Part shown: one piece after another, positions 20,766-31,109 of the stretch
Position numbering within the stretch: the first letter of the stretch is position 1
Layout of the letters: the number at the start of each line of letters is the position of its first letter
DNA from: Garcia nutans
Lineage: Eukaryota > Streptophyta > Magnoliopsida > Malpighiales > Euphorbiaceae
Length of the DNA: 64,000 bases
Reading direction: 5' to 3'
NCBI GenBank assembly: GCA_947685225.1
Contig: CANTUV010000039.1
Location: forward strand, 30,186,001-30,250,000
The notes under the pieces: model-generated
Told to the model about the DNA's origin: nothing
The model's input: only the letters and a program-made list of their open reading frames with translations
The model's database searches: none
Made by a program: the position numbers and the translations under genes

Positions 20766-22854
20766 TGTGAGCAGGGATTTTTGCCTCCACTCCCGGTAGA
20801 ATGACTCTTGAGACTTCGGCACTATTTAAGCACGGGACCTTAGAGAATACGGACCTAAGCCCGAAGAAAATGGAGTCGCTACCCGGATGGGCCTGTAAAA
20901 AGAAAGGGGTGGATTACTCGATTCCTAAGGAATTCCCAACCCCCTAATAGGTTCGAAAAGTTAGGTATGTGTGGAGAATGTGAGAAATGGCCCAGCACCT
21001 CTACAACGCCTAGTTCATTGGAACCAGCCTCATTTGTTGGTCTTAATATTATAAAATTCTTAAATATAACAATATTATCCATACTACATGCAACAATTAA
21101 AATAAAGCATCATTATATTAAAATCAAAGTAATGTCCAAACAAAGCAAATAAATGGACACCCATCCGAGGATGGAAACATGTCCTTACATTGTCCATGTC
21201 TAAAAATAAATAGGACACCCACAAAAAGATGAAAACGTGTCCTTTACATTGGTCTAAAACCTTTAAAATAAAATAAATTACATGATGCTCACAACATGAG
21301 GTACCCAAAATATGAAAACATACCTCTTACAATTTTAATACCAAAATAAACAAATAATAATCACAATAATAATGAAAATATACATCCATGATAAATTAAA
21401 TAAATCAAGTATTGAAATTAAATAAATCAAAATATATAATAAACTACATAATCAAATCTAAAATTTAATAAAGTAAATAAAGATACAAATTTAAGTTTAT
21501 GTCTCAATTTAGGGTTCTTTAATTAACATTTAGGGTTTTGAGATTTTGAAATTATTATATTTATTATTTAGGATACTGTGAGGATTTTTGAAAAAATGGA
21601 ATGGATTAGGGTTTTATAAATTTAAGAAAGTAGTAAGGTTTTTGGTTAATCAAATTAGGGTTTAGGGGTAACAACATGAAATTAGGATTCTGAAATCTTA
21701 AGACATTAGGGTTTATAATTTTAAAAGATTGGGTTTTAGGTTCACTGAATTATGGTTATCGAGTTAAGAATTAGGATTTTAGATTTACTAGATTGAGTTT
21801 TAGGCTCACTGGATTAGGGCTTTAGGGTGTTGATGAACTTGTCATAAAGTTTTGATGTTTTAAGAATTAAGGTTTAGGAAAACTAGGGTTACTGGATTAG
21901 GTTTTAAGAAAATTAGGGTTTAGAAAAATTAAGGAATTAAGACACTGGGTTAGGGTTTTGAGAATTAATAAGATAGTTTAGTATTTTTGATATTTTGAAA
22001 AACATATTCGATCTTAGGATTTAAGAAAACAGTTTAGAGTTTTATAGAAATAATTAAGATTAAAGTTTTTAGAAACTGTAAAGAAGATTAGAGTTTGGAG
22101 AATTAAAAAGACATTTTGAAGTTTCGAAAAAATAAGTTAGGGTTTAGATGATTAAGCAAATAGTTCGGGGCTTTTGGATTTACAAGATGGATTAAGATTT
22201 GGAATTCTCTGGATTTTTGAGCTATTGGATGAAACAATAATAAACAGAATATATAATTAGGGTTTATTAATTTAGACTATTGATTCAAAGTGATAACAAA
22301 AAAAAAAACAAACGAAAACCAGTAAGAACAAAAATGATATAATAATTGAATGTTTAAGCAAATTCAAGATTAAGACACAAAACCTGTGTTAAAGGTTCCA
22401 CCGAATTGTTTATTGACTCCAAGCTACTGCCTGCATCAATATTTATTTCTGGCCGAGCAAAGATTAAAGATGGTGATCACTGCCTTTGTTGGTTGATGAA
22501 TGTTCGTTGTTTACTTCTCGATTATTGATAATTTATATTTGTTATTTTCTGCCTTCCTGTTTTTACTCTTCTAAATCTAATTGCAAGCTAGTTCGTTGCA
22601 AAACTAGGCAAGCCCAGCTGCGGCAAATTAGGCAGTGCCCAATTCGCCACAAATAATTTCTGCGGCGAAATGGGCTGCCACGAGGGCTGCCTCGTCGCTT
22701 GCCGATCTGCCCAATTTTTATTTTTTTCATTTCTTATATTTTTATTTTTATTAAAAATAACTATTAAATATTATAAGTAATTAAAATAATTAAAATATTA
22801 TAAAAATTATTTTAGACTATATAATTTGACTGGGTCAAAATTTAAGGGTCTACA
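20766..22854 (-). repeat. Tat-like 3' LTR (2089 bp)
   Basis: Reads TGTGAGCAGGGATTTTTGCC at the left and AAGGGTCTACA at the right. It has many TTAGGGTTT words in the middle. Compared with the 5' LTR it lacks a block of about 275 bp (present at about 53922-54200) that contains the TATA box. Confidence 0.9.
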
Positions 22855-22870
22855 GTTTGCCCTCTGCTTG
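22855..22870 (-). other. Polypurine tract of the Tat-like element
   Basis: On the minus strand CAAGCAGAGGGCAAAC lies directly before the 3' LTR. Similar tracts (CAGGGGGCAAAG) recur at about 36989 and 37079. Confidence 0.75.
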
Positions 22871-22924
22871 AACGATATGAGACTTGGTAGAAGAGAGTGA
22901 AAAGCAACAAAACTTAATTTTTAA

Positions 22925-23097
22925 TTTTCCTGAGATGGTTTGGCTTCTGGACCCGGTTTAAGTTCTGGACTCGGAAAAGACTTGGGTTCTAGACCGTAGC
23001 TAAGTTCTGGACTTAAGGATAACTTGGGTTCTGGACCCGAGCTAAGTTTTGGACTTAAGGGTAATTTGGATTCTGGACCCAAGCTATGTTTTGGACT
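22925..23097. repeat. Tandem array B, left part
   Basis: Units of about 42 bp, each holding GGGT-TCTGG-ACCC and AAGT-TCTGG-ACTT, two 4-bp stems around the same 5-base loop. The array is cut by the SIRE insertion and continues at 33133-33272 and 36000-36080. Confidence 0.85.
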
Positions 23098-23217
23098 TGT
23101 TAGACAAATGACCTTAATTTTGATCCTTGACAACTCAAATGGATGATCTATTTAACTTGTGTTTGAGAAATCTTGTTGCAGGATTAGGTTACTTCAAATA
23201 AGGTGAACAGAACACTT

Positions 23218-23890
23218 ATAGCGGTCGCACCTCACCTGAATACGACCGCTCCATGTAATTAAAAGAAGAAATCTTATCACAGTAGGTTTCGCGGTCAGAA
23301 GTTCGACCTATGTCGCGACCGCTCCTACAGAATAGCGATCGTCCGAATATTTGCACGACCGCTACTCAAGGAACTTAAATCATTACAATCACAGTAAGGT
23401 TCGCGGTGACAAGAACGGTGAATGACTCGACCTCGCTTATCACTTTAGCGACCGCCCCATTCAGAATCGCGACCGCTCTACCATTCAAGAAGAAATTGTT
23501 TGAAGAGACAGTAGGTTTCGCGTCCTCAGGAGCGTCCAGAAGTTCGACGCGAGTTTCTCAATTCGACCGCGATAATCTACATAGGGCGACCGCGACATTC
23601 AAATTATGGCGGACATTCAATTTTGCCCTGTCAGAGAATGACACGTAATATGACCGTTATAAACCCACTTGATTATTCAAAAAGGGCGACCGCACCATTG
23701 CTAGGCGCGACCGTCCCGACAAACACAGCTGGGCAAGAAGCCGGTCCGACAAACACAGCATGGGCAAGATTCCAGCTGCAGAGCACTAAAATTCGACCGT
23801 TGAAGTCTTTTCAAAAGTAGCGACCGTCCCCTGTTAAAGGACGACCGCGAGAAGCATGAGCGCGACCATCCTTGCATGAAGGGCGACCGC
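23218..23890. repeat. GCGACCGC/GCGGTCGC array in SIRE U3
   Basis: At least 15 exact or near copies of the 8-bp word GCGACCGC or its complement, in both directions, in an otherwise AT-rich LTR, ending about 90 bp before the TATA box. Repeated in the 3' LTR (31713-32390) and in the spacer before the third ORF (29258-29475). Confidence 0.85.
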
Positions 23891-23978
23891 TAAGTGCTTC
23901 GGGCAGTTTAAGTAAAGAAGGTCTAATCTATCAATACATTATTCTTAATGTCTATAACGGCTAGTAAGACCACAATGG

Positions 23979-23987
23979 CTATAAATA
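23979..23987 (+). promoter_or_regulatory. TATA box of the SIRE 5' LTR
   Basis: CTATAAATA after the GC-rich array, with a transcript start expected about 30 bp on, near the CTCTCTGAG. Same in the 3' LTR at 32475-32483. Confidence 0.7.
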
Positions 23988-24160
23988 CAATGTCTCTCTG
24001 AGAAAACAAAAAAAGAGGAATAAGCAAGAAATCAGATTGTAATAGCCAAGCAACAAATTTTCATTTACTTAAACTTACAATTAAATTGTAATGTATGTTA
24101 GGTGTTAGCATTGAAAACACCATTGTATAAGTTTGAGTGTAAGCTTGGGAAACACTTGGG

Positions 24161-24364
24161 TTGAGAGAGTAAGCCTTGTAAAACTCTTGTTAGGTTGAGA
24201 GAGTAAGCCTTGTAAAACTCTTGTTAGGTTGAGAGAGTAAGCCTTGTAAAACTCTTGTTAGGTTGAGAGAGTAAGCCTTGTAAAACTCTTGTTAGGTTGA
24301 GAGAGTAAGCCTTGTAAAACTCTTGTTAGGTTGTGAGAGTAAGCCTTGTAAAACTCTTGTTTGG
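24161..24364 (+). repeat. 34-bp tandem repeat in SIRE LTR, six copies
   Basis: Unit begins TTGAGAGAGTAAGCCTTG. The sixth copy reads TTGTGAGAG. The 3' LTR holds only five copies. Confidence 0.95.
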
Positions 24365-24666
24365 GTTGTGAGTGTGAGCCTAAGAAAAACACTTGTGAAG
24401 TTAGGTGTGAACTTGTGAAAACACCAAAGTTGGAAGTAAGCTTGTAAAAACTTTAAAGATTAGTGGAACCTTAACAAGTTGTTAAGGAAGTGGATGTAGG
24501 ATTGAAGTAAATCCGAACCACTATAAATCTTGTGTGTTCTTTCTTTCTTCCATTACTCAACCAACTCTCTATTCCGCATTTCTTGATTGTTGAGTTTTTT
24601 AAATTGTCATTAATTCTTGAGAAAACCAATTCACCCCCCTCTTGGTTGCCATCTTGGGACAACAAT

Positions 24667-24680
24667 TGGTATCAGAGCCC
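24667..24680 (+). other. Primer binding site of SIRE
   Basis: TGGTATCAGAGCCC two bases after the LTR end, complementary to initiator methionine tRNA. Confidence 0.92.
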
Positions 24681-24718
24681 TTAGATTTCTTAAACTTAAT
24701 TGTGAAATCTGATCCACT

Positions 24719-26560
24719 ATGGCAACTTCTTCTTCATCAAGCTCTCATGGAAATCTTAATTCTATTCTTAGACCCTACTTTGATGGAACTGATTATTCAT
24801 ACTGGAAACACAAAATGTATTTGTTTCTAGATAGTGAAGGGATTGAACTATGGGATTTCGTGGAAAATGAATGGAAATCTCCTACCCATGAAGTTGACGG
24901 TATTCAAGTTCCACTTCCCAAAGCTCAATGGTCAACTAGCAATGTCAGAGATCGATTCAAGAACAATAGAGCTGCTTCCATCTTGATGAATTCCATTTCA
25001 AGGGAAGAAGGCGGAAGAGTTCAACATTTAACTTGTGCACATTGCATTTGGAAAACACTTGAAAACTACCATGAAGGTACGACTCAAGTGAGATTTACCA
25101 AAAAACAAATGCATGTTCATGAATATGAGCTATTCAAGATGAAACCAAATGAAAATGTCACCGACATGACCAATCGCTTACTTGCAATTGTCAATGAACT
25201 AAAGAAGTATGGCAAGGTATATGATCAAGGTGATGTAAACAGCAAAATCTTGAGAGCCCTAAGAGCTAGAAAGAACTTTGAATCCAAAGTATCATCCATA
25301 GAAGAAGCTCATGATCTCAGCACATTAAGAACCGATGAGCTAGTTGGAAAATTACTCACATTTGAGCTACACAGTGAGAAAGAAGAAGATCAAGGTGAGA
25401 AAGAAAAGAGAAAACCAATTGCACTCAAAGCAATCAAAGAAGCTGAGAGCTCAAGCAATGAAGGTACTGATGATGAAGATGAAATGGCAATGTTCTCTAA
25501 AAGAATCAATGAATGGAAAAGGAAGAAAAGATTACAAGCAAACAAAGGTACACCTCCTAAATTCTCCTTCAAAGATAAAGAAAAGAAAAATGAGGTAAAA
25601 TGCTATGAATGTGGAAAAACCGGTCACATCAAGTCGGATTGCTACAAATTAAAGAACAAAAGGAAATGGGATAAAGAAAAGAAAAAGTCTCTCAAAGCCA
25701 CATGGGATGACTCTTCCTCAAGTGAAGAAGAAGAAGAGGAAGGAATTGCAAATCTTTGTCTCATGGCTATTGAAGATGACTCCAATGAGGTAAGTACTCA
25801 ATCCTTTGATCTTGTAGCACATGATGATATAAGTGATATAGATGATAGTGATTTGATTGAGCACATGAATTCTAAAATAGAAAAATATTTCTCCAAAATG
25901 ATGCTCTATAAAGAGAAAAACTCTAAGTTAGAAAAGGATTTTATATGCTTAAAGAACTCTACCTTAGAATTGAAAACCTCAAATGAACATTTGATGAATA
26001 CAATAGGAGAATTAAATAAAAGCTCACATGACTTAGAAAAAGTGATTAAAGAGAATGAGGCATTGAAGCATGAACTAAAAGAACTAAAAGAATCAATTTC
26101 CAGATTTCATAAAGGAAAGGAAGCATTGAACACATTAATTAATAATCAAAGGTCACCTTCCTTGAAATATGGATTAGGATTCAATGGCTCAACCAACATT
26201 GCACCTAGCAAACCAACATTTGTGAAAGCATCTACAACTGAAATTTCTGATGTTCATATCAAAAATGCTTGCACCAAGTCTAAAAGAACTTCTTATGGTT
26301 CACTAGGAGATAAAGCCAAAAATAACTATGCATTGTTGTTCACTAAACTTGCACAAAAGAAATCACATACTTGTAGTTGTATGTACAATGCAAAAAGAAA
26401 AATGCAGAAGCATAGAACACCATGGCAATGCACATATTGCATGAAATTTGGTCACAAAAACTTCTATTGTTATATAAGAAAAGCTCATCTCAATTTAGAA
26501 GGCACTCTTTCTACTAACCATCAAGGACCCAACTTCATGTGGGTACCTAAAAGAAGATGA
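24719..26560 (+). CDS. SIRE Gag (613 aa)
   Basis: A complete large Gag. The N-terminal half is the copia Gag core (FDGTDYSYWKHKM near residue 19; then WKTLENYHEGT). A first CCHC knuckle CYECGKTGHIKSDC lies near residue 297, an acidic SSSSEEEEEEG stretch near 336, a predicted coiled-coil region about 400-480, and a second CCHC knuckle CTYCMKFGHKNFYC near 571. Two knuckles and a long C-terminal extension are typical of SIRE. The start is the first ATG after the primer binding site. Gag would form the virus-like particle. It stops with TGA, and the protease follows in another frame, so either a frameshift or a decayed junction separates gag from pol. Confidence 0.95.
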   Translation: MATSSSSSSHGNLNSILRPYFDGTDYSYWKHKMYLFLDSEGIELWDFVENEWKSPTHEVDGIQVPLPKAQWSTSNVRDRFKNNRAASILMNSISREEGGRVQHLTCAHCIWKTLENYHEGTTQVRFTKKQMHVHEYELFKMKPNENVTDMTNRLLAIVNELKKYGKVYDQGDVNSKILRALRARKNFESKVSSIEEAHDLSTLRTDELVGKLLTFELHSEKEEDQGEKEKRKPIALKAIKEAESSSNEGTDDEDEMAMFSKRINEWKRKKRLQANKGTPPKFSFKDKEKKNEVKCYECGKTGHIKSDCYKLKNKRKWDKEKKKSLKATWDDSSSSEEEEEEGIANLCLMAIEDDSNEVSTQSFDLVAHDDISDIDDSDLIEHMNSKIEKYFSKMMLYKEKNSKLEKDFICLKNSTLELKTSNEHLMNTIGELNKSSHDLEKVIKENEALKHELKELKESISRFHKGKEALNTLINNQRSPSLKYGLGFNGSTNIAPSKPTFVKASTTEISDVHIKNACTKSKRTSYGSLGDKAKNNYALLFTKLAQKKSHTCSCMYNAKRKMQKHRTPWQCTYCMKFGHKNFYCYIRKAHLNLEGTLSTNHQGPNFMWVPKRR

Positions 26561-26665
26561 TCACAATTGTCTTGCAGGTATGCCTAAAATCTACTATCAA
26601 TGAAAGCACATGGCTTGTGGATAGTGGATGCTCAAGGCATATGACTGGAAATGCAAAGCTCATTT
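26560..26665 (+). pseudogene. SIRE protease, truncated
   Basis: In a frame offset from Gag the start of the copia protease is visible: ESTWLVDSGCSRHMTGN (near 26600-26652), with the catalytic DSG. It runs into a TAA at 26665. The rest of the protease and the integrase zinc-binding part are missing: the sequence jumps within a few bases to the segment just before the integrase core (QSSFKTKSVISTSRP). An internal deletion is the simplest reading. Confidence 0.8.
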
Positions 26666-29158
26666 AAAACAAAGAGTGTTATAAGCACCTCTAGACCTTT
26701 AGAGCTCATTCATTTAGATTTGTTTGGACCAAATAGAGTTACAAGCTTAGGAGGCAAATCATATGCATTTGTTCTTGTTGATGACTACTCTAGATTCACA
26801 TGGGTTAATTTCTTAGCTCAAAAGAATGAAGCCTTTAATTTCTTCAAAACGTTTGCAAAAAGAGTTCAAAATGAAAAAGGATATGTGATCACATCTATTA
26901 GAAGTGATCATGGCAAAGAATTTGAAAATGAAAATTTTGAAGACTTTTGCAATGAACTTGGCATTTCACATAATTTTTCTGCTCCTAGAACTCCACAGCA
27001 AAATGGTGTAGTTGAAAGGAAAAATAGAACTTTAATCGAAATGGCTAGGACAATGCTCAATGAATATGATTTACCATCTTATTTTTGGGCGGAAGCCGTT
27101 AATACAGCTTGTTACATTGCAAATCGTGTTTATAAAAGGCATTTAACTAATAAAACTTCTTATGAGCTATGGAATGGAAGAATACCCAGAATTGGATATT
27201 TTAGAGTATTTGGATGCAAATGCTTCATATTGAATACCAAGGATAATCTTGGAAAATTCTCATCCAAATCAGATGAAGGCATATTCTTAGGATATTCATC
27301 ATTTAGCAAAGCATATAGGGTATTTAACATGAAAACTCTAGTTATAGAAGAATCAATGCATGTTGTATTTGATGAGTCATCTAAACTTGATCAAAAGAAA
27401 GGTATTACTTTCAATGACCCTGCAGGTACTCTTGAACCTCTTGAATCTATTGATGCTCCAAAGATCAATCAACTTGAAGAAAAGACTCAAGATCTACCTA
27501 AGGATTGGCAATACAAGAAAGATCATCCAAAGGAACTCATCATTGGAGAAACATCAAAGGGAGTAACTACTAGATCTAAAATTAATCATGTTGATGTTAA
27601 TTTTGCTTTTGTTTCTCAAATTGAACCAAAAACTGTTGAGGAAGCTTTAAATGATGAAAATTGGATAACTGCAATGCAAGATGAACTTAATCAATTTGAA
27701 AGAAATAATGTTTGGCAACTTACTCCTAGACCTATAGATCATTCTATAATAGGATGCAAATGGATTTATAGGAATAAGCTTGATGAAAATGGTCACATCA
27801 TTAGAAATAAAGCAAGATTGGTAGCCAAAGGTTATAATCAAGAAGAAGGTATTGACTATGATGAAACCTTTGCCCCAGTAGCCAGATTAGAAGCTATTAG
27901 AATATTACTTGCCTTTGCATGTCATATGAATTTTAAGCTTTATCAAATGGATGTTAAAAGTGCATTTCTAAACGGACTCATAAATGAAGAAGTTTATGTT
28001 GAACAACCTCCTGGTTTTGAAAACTACAAATTTCCTGATCATGTTTTCAAACTTACCAAAGCTTTATATGGATTAAAGCAAGCACCTAGAGCTTGGTATG
28101 ACAAACTTAGTGCATATTTACTTGAAAATGGTTTTGCAAAAGGAAAAGTAGACACAACTCTTTTTGTTAAAAAGGATAAGCATAACATCTTGATTGTACA
28201 AATTTATGTGGATGACATAATATTTGGAGCTACTAATGAAACCTTGTGCAAAGAATTTGCTTCTTGTATGACTAGGGAATTTGAAATGAGCATGATGGGT
28301 GAACTCAAGTTTTTCCTTGGACTGCAAGTCAAGCAATGTAAAGATGGGATCTTCATCAACCAATCCAAATATACAAAAGAACTCATCAAGAAATTTGGAA
28401 TGGATGGCTGCAAAACTAGCAAAACTCCCATGAGCACATCATTGAAATTAGGTAAAGATGAAAATGGTAAAGCAGTAGATGAGAAGAAATATCGAGGTAT
28501 CATCGGATCACTACTTTACTTAACTGCTTCTAGGCCTGATATAATGTTTAGTGTATGTCTTTGTGCTAGATTTCAAACTAGTCCTAAAGAATCACACTTG
28601 AATGCCACTAAGAGAATCTTGAAATATTTGAGTGGTACAATACATTTAGGACTTTGGTATCCTAAAAACACATCATTTCATATTATAGGATTTTCAGATG
28701 CAGATTACGCTGGTAGTATATTAGATAGGAAAAGCACAACAGGAGCATGTCAATTTCTTGGTAATTGTCTAGTTTCTTGGCATAGTAAGAAACAAGCATC
28801 GGTTGCTTTATCCACAACGGAAGCTGAGTATGTTGCAGCTTGTTTTTGTTGCACACAAGTATTATGGATGAAACAACAATTGCTTGACTATGGTAAGGTT
28901 TTTAACAATATTTCCATTAAATGTGACAACACTAGTGCTATCAATTTGTCTAAAAATCCTATACAACATTCTAGATCCAAGCATATAGATATTAGACATC
29001 ATTTTTTAAGGGAAAATGTGCAAAATCAGAACATAATTCTAGAATTTATTGAAACACAAAATCAACTTGCAGATGTCTTTACAAAACCCTTGAATGAAGA
29101 TAGACTTAATTTTATTAAACTTAATTTAGGAATGATTGATGGAAACACTCTGAATTAA
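26651..29158 (+). CDS. SIRE integrase core, reverse transcriptase and RNase H (835 aa)
   Basis: One long open frame. Integrase core DDE residues: D in IHLDLFGP near residue 22, D in RSDHGKEF near 85, E in NGVVERKNRTL near 121. Reverse transcriptase: QMDVKSAFLNG near 437, LYGLKQAPRAWY near 475, catalytic YVDDIIFGA near 524. RNase H: SDADYAGS near 684, TTEAEYVA near 726, SRSKHIDIRHHFLRENV near 775. All key residues are present, so the replication enzymes look intact, but the protease and the integrase zinc domain are lost upstream. The ATG at 26651 is only the edge of the frame. The gene belongs downstream of gag in the same element. Confidence 0.93.
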   Translation: MQSSFKTKSVISTSRPLELIHLDLFGPNRVTSLGGKSYAFVLVDDYSRFTWVNFLAQKNEAFNFFKTFAKRVQNEKGYVITSIRSDHGKEFENENFEDFCNELGISHNFSAPRTPQQNGVVERKNRTLIEMARTMLNEYDLPSYFWAEAVNTACYIANRVYKRHLTNKTSYELWNGRIPRIGYFRVFGCKCFILNTKDNLGKFSSKSDEGIFLGYSSFSKAYRVFNMKTLVIEESMHVVFDESSKLDQKKGITFNDPAGTLEPLESIDAPKINQLEEKTQDLPKDWQYKKDHPKELIIGETSKGVTTRSKINHVDVNFAFVSQIEPKTVEEALNDENWITAMQDELNQFERNNVWQLTPRPIDHSIIGCKWIYRNKLDENGHIIRNKARLVAKGYNQEEGIDYDETFAPVARLEAIRILLAFACHMNFKLYQMDVKSAFLNGLINEEVYVEQPPGFENYKFPDHVFKLTKALYGLKQAPRAWYDKLSAYLLENGFAKGKVDTTLFVKKDKHNILIVQIYVDDIIFGATNETLCKEFASCMTREFEMSMMGELKFFLGLQVKQCKDGIFINQSKYTKELIKKFGMDGCKTSKTPMSTSLKLGKDENGKAVDEKKYRGIIGSLLYLTASRPDIMFSVCLCARFQTSPKESHLNATKRILKYLSGTIHLGLWYPKNTSFHIIGFSDADYAGSILDRKSTTGACQFLGNCLVSWHSKKQASVALSTTEAEYVAACFCCTQVLWMKQQLLDYGKVFNNISIKCDNTSAINLSKNPIQHSRSKHIDIRHHFLRENVQNQNIILEFIETQNQLADVFTKPLNEDRLNFIKLNLGMIDGNTLN

Positions 29159-29711
29159 TTGCCTATCAATAAGGTTTCTATGTGCATGAATTTAATGCTT
29201 CTTAACACAATAGAAATATTCTCCATCTTTCCTTGAATCTTTCATTTTTAAGTATGTCGCGGTCGCTCCAGTATTCTTTAGCGGTCGCTATCCTGTCTGT
29301 CAGTTTCATTCAAACTAATGACTCTGTGCGCGGTCGAGAAAATTTGTGCGCGGCCGCACCAATTTGAATAGTTTCGACCGTTACAGTTACATTCCTCACT
29401 CGCGAGCATACTTATCTTGACAATGGTCGCTAGATCATAAGTCGCGATCGCACCTTGTTAAATCTGCGACCGCACCCTGTACACTCTGCTCGAAAATTTA
29501 TAACCGTTGGTTGTGTGACAGGTCGCAACTCTTAACTTTCAACAGTCAAAAACGGCTATTTTCTTAAATCCATCTATTTAAGAGTGTTTTGCATCAGTTT
29601 ATCTGATATTTTGCCTATTAAAGCACACAAACCTTCCTCTGAAACCCTAAAAACCTCTCAATATCATCTGTTTCTCAATCACTCTCTGTTTTCCTACTCT
29701 CTTCTGTTCTA
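29159..29711 (+). promoter_or_regulatory. Spacer before the SIRE third ORF with LTR-like array and TATA-like box
   Basis: A 553-bp non-coding gap between pol and the third ORF. Bases 29258-29475 hold repeated GCGGTCGC, GCGCGGCCGC, GCGATCGC and GCGACCGC words, the same kind as the U3 array of this element's LTR. They are followed by AACGGCTA (29549) and a TATA-like CTATTTAAGAG (29574-29584), mirroring AACGGCTA and CTATAAATA in the LTR. A CT-rich leader then precedes the ATG at 29712. An internal promoter is an inference from this layout. Confidence 0.55.
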
Positions 29712-31109
29712 ATGGCCCCCAAAAGAAAAACCACTTCCAAAATAAAAGGTCAAGCCAAGAGAGTTCCAGGAGTCACCATTAGAGAACCCATTGTTGATCC
29801 TCCATCTCCTCCTCAATCTAAAAGAGGTGAGAAAATTCACAAACCTCACCATCAAACCACTGAAGAAGATGTTAGGTATGCCATGCTAAAGAGAAAGAAG
29901 GTTGAAGGCACCAAATCTCCTTTTGGTGGGATGCTTTCTGCCTTGAACATCAAGGACGAAATTGAGAGATTGCTGGATGTCCTTGGATGGAGAAAATTTG
30001 TCTTTCCAGAAGAGGTAGGCTACTCTAGTCTGAGTAAGGAGTTTTTAATGTCTCTTCAAATAGAGAAGAGTGCAAATTCTGCACTAGGGTGGTATGGGGT
30101 CAGATTTAAGCTCTTTGATCAATACCAAGCCCTATCTCTAGAAGATTTTGGCAGCATTTGGGACTTCCCCTCTGAAGGTATAACCTCCTACAATGACCAA
30201 ATCTTCTCAAACCCAACACTTTCTGATTTCTGGAGAGAAATTTCCATTGAAACCTCTTTTGAAAAGGAATCTAAAGCCAGACATATCAAATCTCTCACCC
30301 ACTGGATGCTCCATAGGATTATCACCTATACCATTCACCAAAGAGCAGATGGGAATGAGAAAGTAACCAAGAGAGACCTTATATTTCTGTATGCTTTCAC
30401 CCACAACATCAAAATAAACACCACCAAGTTCTTGATTGATACTCTTTATCATCATGCTGTAACAAGAACTGGTACCTTCTTCCTATCCTCTCAAGTTACT
30501 CAAATAGCTAGGCACCTAAACCTTCTGAATGATTTGAACTTAGCTACTTTGAGGAACCCTTTCACTCTAGCCTCCAATGCTATCACAATGGATTACTTAG
30601 AGCATGCTGGTTGTGTAAGGAAGATAGAAGGGTCATATGTATACTGCTATGGCAAGAAAGGAGTTATGGATAAACAAAAGAAAAGGCCAAGGTATACAAT
30701 TGAGGAAGAGGGAGATTCTGTAGAAGTTGCAGTAGAATTACATCCAAAAGCAACTTCATCAAAAGCTGCTAAAGAAACTGCTTCATCCTCCACACAACTC
30801 ATTCTCCAAGCTATCAAGACTCTCTCAAGGAAACTCACTAAGTTCAAGAAAAGTGTTTCCAAGAGATTCCAGCACTTAAACAAGAGGATAGACCTTATAT
30901 CCCACATGCATCATGATCTTTATGATATGCAAGGCAAATTGGACTTGCCTCAATGCAATCTTGAAGATTGGGATATAAGTGATCACACCCAAAGCGTTGC
31001 TGAAGAAGAAGAGTCCATTAGCACTAGCTCTGCCTCTGTTGCACCTCAAGATAAGGGGAAAGCTCCTTTAGTTGAAGAAGAGTTAGAGTTAGATGATGAC
31101 TCAGAATAG
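29712..31109 (+). CDS. SIRE third ORF (465 aa), ATHILA-ORF-like protein in the env-like position
   Basis: An intact ORF downstream of pol, in the place where SIRE elements carry an 'env-like' gene. A basic N terminus (MAPKRKTTSKIKGQAKRV) is followed by a folded-looking region: LGW at residues 91-93, EFLMSLQIE at 110-118, then DFGSIWDFPSEG near 153. A coiled-coil-like segment lies about 350-410, with an acidic tail (EEELELDDDSE). No signal peptide or membrane segment is evident, so a true envelope protein is unlikely. The LGW-EFL spacing (19 residues) equals that in the Athila ORF at 60241-61278, and both resemble plant retrotransposon proteins annotated as ATHILA ORF-1 or putative plant transposon protein. 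Function unknown. Confidence 0.8.
   Translation: MAPKRKTTSKIKGQAKRVPGVTIREPIVDPPSPPQSKRGEKIHKPHHQTTEEDVRYAMLKRKKVEGTKSPFGGMLSALNIKDEIERLLDVLGWRKFVFPEEVGYSSLSKEFLMSLQIEKSANSALGWYGVRFKLFDQYQALSLEDFGSIWDFPSEGITSYNDQIFSNPTLSDFWREISIETSFEKESKARHIKSLTHWMLHRIITYTIHQRADGNEKVTKRDLIFLYAFTHNIKINTTKFLIDTLYHHAVTRTGTFFLSSQVTQIARHLNLLNDLNLATLRNPFTLASNAITMDYLEHAGCVRKIEGSYVYCYGKKGVMDKQKKRPRYTIEEEGDSVEVAVELHPKATSSKAAKETASSSTQLILQAIKTLSRKLTKFKKSVSKRFQHLNKRIDLISHMHHDLYDMQGKLDLPQCNLEDWDISDHTQSVAEEEESISTSSASVAPQDKGKAPLVEEELELDDDSE

Larger units (their letters stand above)
23098..24664 (+). repeat. SIRE 5' LTR (1567 bp)
   Basis: TGTTAGAC to GGGACAACA. It contains the GCGACCGC/GCGGTCGC array (23218-23890), a TATA box CTATAAATA (23979-23987) and six copies of a 34-bp tandem repeat (24161-24364). 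Confidence 0.97.

Noticed and set aside
23406..23820. Open frames in the SIRE LTR (and the same at 31902-32144)
   Set aside because: They arise from the GC-rich palindromic array in U3, lie upstream of the TATA box and have no domain.
24161..24364. CRISPR-like look of the 34-bp repeats
   Set aside because: The units are directly tandem without unique spacers and lie in a plant LTR.
29712..31109. Calling the SIRE third ORF a viral envelope gene
   Set aside because: No signal peptide, membrane span or glycoprotein features can be seen; only the position is env-like.
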